64,000 nucleotides of DNA, taken from contig CAMXXV010000001.1 of NCBI GenBank assembly GCA_947253285.1, positions 177,698 through 241,697 of the forward strand. The letters run 5' to 3'. Of the stretch, positions 58,398 through 64,000 are shown one piece after another; the stretch's first letter is position 1; each line of letters opens with the position of its first letter. Position numbers and translations under genes: made by a program. Origin of the DNA: an uncultured Candidatus Saccharibacteria bacterium (lineage in GTDB: Bacteria > Patescibacteriota > Saccharimonadia > Saccharimonadales > Saccharimonadaceae). A model generated the notes under the pieces. That model saw nothing but the letters and a program-made list of their open reading frames with translations, searched no databases and was not told the DNA's origin.

Positions 58398-58982
58398 ATG
58401 GTAACACTAGTAGTGGAAGATGAACCGTTGTTGCAGGAATTGTCGCCCGATATCCGCACTATCTTTAGATTGTCTGGAGATATCAGATATTACGACAACA
58501 TCATTAGTGGCATTATGCGCAGAAACGATAGTCCAAAGGACGAAGTTTATTCTGCCTTAGTACCCGTTGTCGATACTTGGCACGAAATGAGCGTGACACT
58601 GGACTCCAGATTCAATCCAAGCGGTGCAAATGTGCCGTCCCTCGCTGAATATAGCGAATTGCATGCCATGGCATTAGCCGCCAAGCGGTTATTTGAAAGG
58701 TTAGTTGATAAAATTCAACATGCTACTGATGTGTATTGGGCAAAATTAACGCCAAGTACCACGCGCCTCTGGCGTAATAGTAGACTCGACCAACTAATTG
58801 ACATCTGCCAACGCATATTGGATATCTTTAGAGGTAAGCGAAGCCACTATTTACTAACCAAATCATACCGCAATGCGGCATGGGTTTACATCAATCGCGA
58901 TACGGTTAGGGTTAGTATCAGTGACAATAGGCTTTACCTGCATAACCATAAAAGATGTCATCCATTCTTCTCAACAAATTAA
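58398..58982 (+). CDS. small helical protein of unknown function (paralog of 57669)
   Basis: A 194-residue protein related to its upstream neighbour: shared 'FNP' turn after a helix at about residue 75, an Ala-rich helix, and 'RNSRLDQLIDICQRILDIF'. The N-terminus (MVTLVVEDEPLLQEL) superficially recalls a receiver domain but lacks the rest of that fold. The C-terminus is basic and Tyr/His-rich. No signal peptide or membrane segment. ATGAGAGGATATAGAT gives the ribosome-binding site. Single-gene unit with terminator. Confidence 0.72.
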   Translation: MVTLVVEDEPLLQELSPDIRTIFRLSGDIRYYDNIISGIMRRNDSPKDEVYSALVPVVDTWHEMSVTLDSRFNPSGANVPSLAEYSELHAMALAAKRLFERLVDKIQHATDVYWAKLTPSTTRLWRNSRLDQLIDICQRILDIFRGKRSHYLLTKSYRNAAWVYINRDTVRVSISDNRLYLHNHKRCHPFFSTN

Positions 58983-59001
58983 GGTAAGATAATTACCACC
59001 C

Positions 59002-59030
59002 GAGAGGCACTAAGTGCCTCTCTTTTATTT
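59002..59030 (+). terminator. intrinsic terminator
   Basis: GAGAGGCAC (59002-59010), loop TAA, GTGCCTCTC (59014-59022), then TTTTATTT. Confidence 0.93.
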
Positions 59031-59048
59031 GTGATTATAGATATTTTG

Positions 59049-59057
59049 TGGTAAAAT
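59049..59057 (+). promoter_or_regulatory. extended -10 promoter of rpmG, near-leaderless
   Basis: TGG-TAAAAT (hexamer 59052-59057), 9 bases before the ATG at 59067; a leader of only about 2-3 nt is expected and no ribosome-binding site is present. Confidence 0.6.
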
Positions 59058-59066
59058 ATATTTGAT

Positions 59067-59288
59067 ATGGCAAAGAGTAATAGCAAGTCAAAGCGCAAGT
59101 TCATTGGCTTAGTAAGTCCGGATGGTAAGACCCGTCTTTATACGACCGTCAACCCACAGAATCGTACCAACAGCAGCCAAGGTAAATTGACGCTTAAAAA
59201 GTACAATCCAAAGACTCGTCAGCATGAGGTCTTCACCGAAACTAAGAAGAACCTCGGCCGCAACGAAGTCAAACCAAAGAAGCACTAA
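59067..59288 (+). CDS. rpmG: ribosomal protein bL33-like, cysteine-free
   Basis: A 73-residue basic protein. The core 'TRLYTTVNPQNRTNSSQGKL' and 'LKKYNPKTRQHEVFTETKK' matches bL33 (family text 'YTT.KN...TP.KLELKKY.P..RKH...KE'), with all zinc-ligand cysteines replaced. N- and C-terminal Lys-rich extensions make it longer than the usual 50-55 residues. bL33 sits near the E site of the 50S. Single-gene unit, probably leaderless, ending at a shared hairpin. Confidence 0.85.
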   Translation: MAKSNSKSKRKFIGLVSPDGKTRLYTTVNPQNRTNSSQGKLTLKKYNPKTRQHEVFTETKKNLGRNEVKPKKH

Positions 59289-59298
59289 TTGTCTTCTA

Positions 59299-59326
59299 AA
59301 ATACCGCTCCTTCTGGGGCGGTATTT
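59299..59326. terminator. bidirectional terminator
   Basis: A 12-bp stem AAATACCGCTCC (59299-59310)/GGGGCGGTATTT (59315-59326) with loop TTCT. It serves rpmG and the convergent minus-strand gene, overlapping the latter's stop codon at 59327-59325. Confidence 0.9.
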
Positions 59327-59978
59327 ATTCTGTAGATGTATGCCAGTCAATAAAATCAATCTTATTCGCTAGCCACACGCCAATGCGCAACATCTTGTCT
59401 AGCGTTATTAGCTGTGTTGGTTGCGTCAAGGAGTATAGATAAACTTTTTTAAAGTTAAACTCCATATCGATATCGCGAAAATACGCGGTAATCATGTTTT
59501 GCACGTCAACAGTTAAGACTTTTTCAAGACGCGCGATATCTTCTGGCAATACGTAAATCGCAAATTGTCGCACAAAAGCGTCAACCATCGGACAATTAAG
59601 ACTAGCTGGGTCAAGTTCATACATTGGCAAATACGAAATCAGCGCCACGCCATACCCTTGGTCATTATTGCGACTGTGTAGATAAATGTGCGGCATAATT
59701 GCTCGATCCATATCGACTTGGCAAATCGTCCAGGTTCGCTTAACATCGCCATTAATGCCGTATAGATTATGTGTCCGTTGCAGTAAATGAACCCGATGGC
59801 CACCGGCGTAGCCAGTAGTATAGTTGTCATCAACCTGGTCCGGCGAAGCAGTGATGCCACGCACTGGCGTATAATCAGCATCACGCCCAGCAATTGCGGT
59901 GCCATAATACACCAGCCCATACTGTGAGGCAATTTTGCCAAAGGCCGGACGGTCGTACCTACTTGGTCGAAACTTCAT
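59325..59978 (-). CDS. protein of unknown function in the glucan cluster
   Basis: A 217-residue soluble protein, not recognised. Mixed alpha/beta composition with 'GRDADYTPVRGITASPDQVD', 'GGHRVHLLQRTHNLYG' and a C-terminal helical end 'MLRIGVWLANKIDFIDW'. No signal peptide or membrane segment. ATG 59978 follows CGAGGAGACTA and lies 20 bases inside the end of the GH15 gene, so it is the last gene of the minus-strand operon GT4-GH57-GH15-this gene. Position suggests a link to alpha-glucan metabolism, but the sequence alone shows no catalytic motif. Confidence 0.68.
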   Translation of the reverse strand: MKFRPSRYDRPAFGKIASQYGLVYYGTAIAGRDADYTPVRGITASPDQVDDNYTTGYAGGHRVHLLQRTHNLYGINGDVKRTWTICQVDMDRAIMPHIYLHSRNNDQGYGVALISYLPMYELDPASLNCPMVDAFVRQFAIYVLPEDIARLEKVLTVDVQNMITAYFRDIDMEFNFKKVYLYSLTQPTQLITLDKMLRIGVWLANKIDFIDWHTSTE

Positions 59979-61653
59979 TAGTCTCCTCGACGCGGATGCC
60001 CAAAAAATTACTCAGTTCGGCAATTGGTGAGTGCCCTAAAGTTTCAAGCGACATATCCAATGCACGTGTAAACGGTGACCGACCCGAACGGTCAACTGTC
60101 GGGGCAACATTGATTGCCTCAGCCGCCATACGATAGCTAATTGAGCCAGCATCATCTTTAAAGTGCTCATCCGCCAAATCAGCCAAAGCATACAGTGCTC
60201 GCTGAGCAATAGCATCGACTTCGGCACTAAATGAACAGTCGTTATCACGCCCCCAACTCCGATAAGTTGGTCTGATGCGCAACATATCGTGGTCAACCGC
60301 GTTGGCTAAATCTGTAGCAAGAGGCGCGATTAGCTTCTTGTAGATAGTCTTCCACTCAGTTATCTTATCGCCCATTCTAAGAGCTTGCCGCACCGCAAAA
60401 TTGAATCCTAAAATTAGCATCGACACCACATCTAACTCTACCGGTGACGCCAGTTTACCGTGCTGTACTAAGGCGTGGCGATTGCCAATTGGTGCGCCAT
60501 CAGCCCGATAACGGTCGTTAAAGTACGCGCTATCTGCTCGGACGCGCGCCAGATAATTGTACAATGCTAAAACTTCTTTAGTGTAGCCTAAGTAGGCATA
60601 ACAAGGTGCCGCATAAGCCGCTGCCATCACCTGACAATGCTGATTAGAGCCAGCGGGGTGGGCTAGAGGCTTTAATGGGTTCCCATTTTCACACTCATGC
60701 CGCAACAAATCCGAAATCACCGCACCGTGATTATCGGTTGCCGCCTTCAACGCTACTAAATCATTGACATATTTTGCCAAATCAATTGGGTACTGTGCTG
60801 TTTGCTGACGCGTATTTAGGGCACCCAACGCCGGCTTAATCCATTCCGCCCAGTGGTCATTAGTATTTCTTAGACGCGACGCAATATCCTCGCGCACGAA
60901 TTTAGCAAGTTCAATGGTAGCGGCGTTGTAGTTAGCGCCAGCTGCTAATTCGTAGCATACTCTAGCGGAAGCCAGTGCGCCAATATTAAGCTCAAATTCC
61001 ATAATAGAATCAGTCAAGCCGTGCTCAATCGGGTTGCCGCAAAGATTGCCGTCATCAGCATCACACCACGAGCCAGCCATATAATTCTGGCCGCCAGCAT
61101 CATTACCGAAGCGCCCCACGCTAAAGCCCGACCAACCAGCTTCCTTCTGATTGTAAACATATCCAGTCACAGCATAAGCCGCTAGCTGCCCATAATGGCA
61201 AATTGTCGGCAACTTGAGCTGTGGCACCATACCAACCGGCAAGTACTCAACCGTATCATCGTCATGTTGACTAAGCACAAACGATTGATAGAGGTAGAGC
61301 TTGGCGTGACGTGGACGATTAGCTGTGTTGATGACGTGAAAATTGCGCACTAAAACATTTAGGTCGTAATCAACAAAGTCTTGAATTTCAATTCGAAAAT
61401 TTAGCCACGGATTATCCGCCACCACATGGCTAATTGGCCGCCCTGGATAGTACGATAGCTTGATATTCCATGTACCATCATCAAGCCAGTGGATTGCGCC
61501 GCCAGTAAATAGGCCAATCTTATGTGGCAGGGCGTTGCGCATTAAAGCATTGTTACCACCTACGAATGGAAAATATAGTTCATAAACGGCGCCAGACTCA
61601 TTTAAATTAACCGCCAGACTGCCGTTCGAGAGGAGGAGGTTTTTACTTACCAT
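59959..61653 (-). CDS. GH15 glucoamylase-like protein
   Basis: A 564-residue cytoplasmic protein. The N-terminal beta-sandwich starts 'LLLSNGSLAVNLNESGAVYE' and 'LYFPFVGGNNALMRN', as in archaeal/bacterial GH15 glucoamylases. The C-terminal part resembles an (alpha/alpha)6 barrel but shows an atypical middle, and the catalytic Glu pair cannot be placed with confidence, so activity is uncertain. GH15 enzymes release glucose from alpha-1,4 (and 1,6) glucans or split trehalose. ATG 61653 follows AGGAGATAGT, one base after the GH57 stop. No signal peptide, so the substrate is intracellular. Confidence 0.8.
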   Translation of the reverse strand: MVSKNLLLSNGSLAVNLNESGAVYELYFPFVGGNNALMRNALPHKIGLFTGGAIHWLDDGTWNIKLSYYPGRPISHVVADNPWLNFRIEIQDFVDYDLNVLVRNFHVINTANRPRHAKLYLYQSFVLSQHDDDTVEYLPVGMVPQLKLPTICHYGQLAAYAVTGYVYNQKEAGWSGFSVGRFGNDAGGQNYMAGSWCDADDGNLCGNPIEHGLTDSIMEFELNIGALASARVCYELAAGANYNAATIELAKFVREDIASRLRNTNDHWAEWIKPALGALNTRQQTAQYPIDLAKYVNDLVALKAATDNHGAVISDLLRHECENGNPLKPLAHPAGSNQHCQVMAAAYAAPCYAYLGYTKEVLALYNYLARVRADSAYFNDRYRADGAPIGNRHALVQHGKLASPVELDVVSMLILGFNFAVRQALRMGDKITEWKTIYKKLIAPLATDLANAVDHDMLRIRPTYRSWGRDNDCSFSAEVDAIAQRALYALADLADEHFKDDAGSISYRMAAEAINVAPTVDRSGRSPFTRALDMSLETLGHSPIAELSNFLGIRVEETNEVSTK

Positions 61654-61654
61654 A

Positions 61655-62857
61655 CTATCTCCTAGTTTGATTAGCAGATTGATATTCTACCAAGCGATAA
61701 CGAATATCACGCAAAGCATTCATGTAATAGAGAAACGCATCGTATGGCGACTTATACGGCGAGAAGTAAGCGTGGACATCGCCATCTTTCCAATACTTTG
61801 TACTCATATAATAGACGTGGTCAGACGTGGTCAGACGACGCCAATCGCCAATTAGCTTGATGTCTCCCGTTGCCATCACTGCTGGCGCAAGTGAATAGAC
61901 GTAATGTTGACATTCCTGTTGCATACGATTACCAAGCCAAGCCGAAAGGTCGCGCTCCGAATCCGCCCAAGTGGTCGTATATGGCACACTTAAGGTATCG
62001 GATGGCTTTTCACTCTCGGCAGCCTCAGTGATAGTCATAAACTTATGGCCTGGCTTAGCTAGCCATTGCTTTGGCAGTTCACGTAAGAAGTCAAAGATGC
62101 CGGTATCAGCCCACTGATGTTCGCCAAAGGTCTCATAGTCGAGGAAGAGATTGACTAATGGCGAGTCTTTATCGGCATCAAGCCAGCTGATGTACTTATT
62201 AACCGTCAATGGATATTCCTTCCAAGATTGGTCAGAGAAGCGGAAGGCGATATCGTCGCTCAATTTATAATTCTTCAAAAGCAGGCGGATATTAGTAGCA
62301 TGTTCCGGCTGATAGACGTAATTTGGGCTGCGCCAACCGAGAATTTTATCCCATCCTTCAGCCAATACGGCTTTATAACCATGTATTTCAGCCCATTTAC
62401 CAAGGTCGTTATTGTAAGCTAGCTCAGTATTGCGGAAAGCGGTCGGTGTCACGCCAAACAATTCTTGAACACGCTTGGCGTGGAGTGCCACCTGGCGGTC
62501 AAACTCGGCGCGGTTATAGAAAAAGGACAGTGAATGGTAGTATGTTTCACCAACTATTTCAACGCGACCAGTCTTTACTAGACTACGGAAGCTATCTAAC
62601 ACCTCTGGTGCGTATTGTTCGCACTGCTCAATAAAGGTGCCGGTAATTGAAATACTAAGCTTAAACTCAGGGTACTTGTCGAGCAAATCCTTAAGTACAG
62701 CATTGGTTGGCAAATAAGATTTGGCTGCAATCTTGCGCAAAATGCGCGGGTTATTACTACCAAAATAATCATGACTATTACCCGTATCAAATGCCGTGTA
62801 CTCGCGCACACGCCATGGTTGATGCACATGCAAATATAACTGAATCGACTTAGACAT
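61655..62857 (-). CDS. GH57 family alpha-amylase/glucanotransferase
   Basis: A 400-residue cytoplasmic glycoside hydrolase. GH57 landmarks: the first conserved region LHVHQPWRV (residues 9-17), 'GETYYHSL' (103-110), the nucleophile segment FRNTELAYNN with E145, and the acid/base region LFLDYETFGEH with D240. Such enzymes hydrolyse or rearrange alpha-1,4-glucans; exact specificity is not predictable. ATG 62857 follows AAGGAGGTGG and overlaps the GT4 gene end by 8 bases. Confidence 0.93.
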   Translation of the reverse strand: MSKSIQLYLHVHQPWRVREYTAFDTGNSHDYFGSNNPRILRKIAAKSYLPTNAVLKDLLDKYPEFKLSISITGTFIEQCEQYAPEVLDSFRSLVKTGRVEIVGETYYHSLSFFYNRAEFDRQVALHAKRVQELFGVTPTAFRNTELAYNNDLGKWAEIHGYKAVLAEGWDKILGWRSPNYVYQPEHATNIRLLLKNYKLSDDIAFRFSDQSWKEYPLTVNKYISWLDADKDSPLVNLFLDYETFGEHQWADTGIFDFLRELPKQWLAKPGHKFMTITEAAESEKPSDTLSVPYTTTWADSERDLSAWLGNRMQQECQHYVYSLAPAVMATGDIKLIGDWRRLTTSDHVYYMSTKYWKDGDVHAYFSPYKSPYDAFLYYMNALRDIRYRLVEYQSANQTRR

Positions 62858-64000
62858 ACTCCACCTCCTTGCCTTTACGTCGTGGCCGCTTGGCCTTAAT
62901 TAACTTAACATACTGGCTCGTAATATGACGGGCGACATCACCCCAGTCATAACTGAGGTATTCACGCTTAACACCTTCAACTAGTTCCGACTTAAGAGCA
63001 TCCGATAACGAAATACCCACAATCTGGTCGGCTAATTTACGTGTATCCCAGTAATCAAACCGCATAATACTGTGTAATACCTCACCCGCGCCCGAAGTCC
63101 GCGACAAGAGTAGGGCAGTATCATAAAATGCCGCCTCAAGTGCCGTAATACCGAATGGCTCACTGACTGATGGCATTACAAACATGTCGGCCAGCTCATA
63201 AAGCTCGCGGAACTGCACACCGCGCACAAATCCCGTAAATATCACACGGTCAGAAATGCCGAGATCCGCCGCCATTGCAATTAATTGGTCGCGCTGCTCG
63301 CCGCTACCACTGATAACAAATAATAGCTTTGGGTTCTTACTGATAGCCAACGCCGCGGCCTGCATCAGATAAGCCAAGCCCTTTTGAACGGTCAGGCGCC
63401 CGATGCTAACTACCGTCGTATAACCCATTTCTTGCATCTTGCGAATATAGGTGTAATTATTGCTCATTACTGTCGTGCGCGAGAGCTCAGCTGGGTCAAG
63501 GGCATTGTGCATCACCTCAACTTTACTGGCTGGAATACCATACTCGCGGCAAATGATATCCTTCGTAATCTGTGAAACGGCAAAAATACGGTCAGCTATC
63601 TGCAAACTATAGCACTCAATATCATGAATTAGGGGGTTGCCACGATGACCACCTGCGCGGTCGAACTCCGTGGCGTGAACATGTACTACGAGTGGCTTGC
63701 CAGTTACAGCCTTGACGCGGACACCCGCCTCCATCGTTAGCCAATCATGCGCATGAATTACATCGGCGTCAAGTTTGTGCTGCTTTGCCAGCGCCTCACA
63801 ACGGTCGGCATACTGGTGTGTAGCAGCTACAAAACCCTTTCCGTAGGCTTTAGCGTGGCGGCAAGTGCGCGAGCCATGGCACCAAATACAGTTACCAGAA
63901 TAAGCACCCATCGCGACATAATCGCCGTGCTCGTCAACCATTGGCGCCTCTTCCGTCGCTGGAATGACTTGCATAAACTGCTCAGCCTTCGGGTGGTCTG
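62850..64000 (-). CDS. GT4-type glycosyltransferase (glycogen synthase-like), 5' part outside window
   Basis: C-terminal 380 or so residues of a GT-B glycosyltransferase; the frame is open to base 64000 and the start lies beyond it. It has 'DADVIHAHDWLTMEAGVRVK' typical of starch/glycogen-synthase-like enzymes, 'VSIGRLTVQKGLAYLMQAA' (nucleotide-sugar site) and the E-x7-E segment SVSEPFGITALEA. An insertion with two CxxC-like pairs (NCIWCHGSRTC) is unusual. It is the first gene in the window of the GT4-GH57-GH15 operon, consistent with synthesis and turnover of an intracellular alpha-glucan. It ends Lys/Arg-rich. Confidence 0.9.
   Translation of the reverse strand, partial: DHPKAEQFMQVIPATEEAPMVDEHGDYVAMGAYSGNCIWCHGSRTCRHAKAYGKGFVAATHQYADRCEALAKQHKLDADVIHAHDWLTMEAGVRVKAVTGKPLVVHVHATEFDRAGGHRGNPLIHDIECYSLQIADRIFAVSQITKDIICREYGIPASKVEVMHNALDPAELSRTTVMSNNYTYIRKMQEMGYTTVVSIGRLTVQKGLAYLMQAAALAISKNPKLLFVISGSGEQRDQLIAMAADLGISDRVIFTGFVRGVQFRELYELADMFVMPSVSEPFGITALEAAFYDTALLLSRTSGAGEVLHSIMRFDYWDTRKLADQIVGISLSDALKSELVEGVKREYLSYDWGDVARHITSQYVKLIKAKRPRRKGKEVEYV

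Noticed and set aside
58398..58982. Receiver domain, suggested by the N-terminal VTLVVEDEP
   Set aside because: The downstream phospho-acceptor, Thr/Ser and Lys positions of a receiver are missing, and the rest is helical and related to the neighbouring unknown protein.

Overview
The window looks like the chromosome of a Candidatus Saccharibacteria (TM7) or closely related CPR/Patescibacteria cell. The reasons are: a compact gene layout in the standard bacterial code (TGA ends genes normally, so it is not the SR1/Gracilibacteria code); a spc-type ribosomal operon with no L30 gene; ribosomal proteins in cysteine-free forms with Lys/Ala/Glu-rich tails; a DUF5663-like CPR protein; and small uncharacterised proteins between housekeeping blocks. 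Species-level assignment is not possible from the sequence alone.

Layout. 1-7.5 kb: end of der, a small minus-strand unknown, an operon of unknown/DsbA-like/RNase HI, a DUF4868 (KwaB)-like gene coupled to a YvcK-family gene, a DUF5663-like gene and a lone M16 peptidase. 7.5-9.8 kb: secE-nusG and rplK-rplA. 9.9-14.1 kb: an accessory island with a leaderless NlpC/P60 protein, a divergent RelA/SpoT-like protein and three small unknowns. 14.2-23.0 kb: S10/spc ribosomal operon (L3 to L15) behind a structured leader. 23.1-29.7 kb, minus strand: gltX, two sensor histidine kinases flanking tRNA-Glu, a receiver protein with a long disordered tail, and an rRNA pseudouridine synthase. 29.7-44.1 kb: secY, a sortase, a small membrane protein and four large tandem paralogous secreted Cys-containing proteins. 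44.1-48.2 kb: infA, rpmJ and the alpha operon plus L13/S9. 48.2-52.1 kb: trpS, a RluA-family enzyme, a HolB-like protein, a TPR protein and three tRNAs. 52.2-54.0 kb: two membrane proteins, minus strand. 54.1-57.6 kb: ftsA, ftsZ, nrdR and a thioredoxin-fold protein. 57.7-59.3 kb: two paralogous small unknowns and a Cys-free L33. 59.3-64 kb, minus strand: an unknown gene, then a GH15-GH57-GT4 alpha-glucan cluster running off the window.

What stands out. (1) A sortase plus four 850-1127-residue paralogs sits where secY is normally followed by infA; the four share Ig-like and beta-solenoid-like blocks, end in the same Arg-Tyr carboxy terminus and carry no LPXTG sorting signal. (2) Four genes in two distant loci (12652, 13184, 57669, 58398) share a 5' leader: a hairpin beginning at the predicted transcription start, then TGTACATT (one copy TGTACCTT), then the Shine-Dalgarno sequence. 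(3) A divergent RelA/SpoT-like protein is overlapped with an NlpC/P60 gene. (4) Many genes have a -10 box (mostly TGN-TATAAT) only 6-7 nt before the ATG, implying leaderless mRNAs; two tRNAs likewise start almost at the predicted transcription start.

No rRNA, CRISPR array, transposase or prophage was seen. There is no gene-free stretch longer than 300 bases; the longest, 1297-1558, holds two divergent promoters and an inverted repeat.
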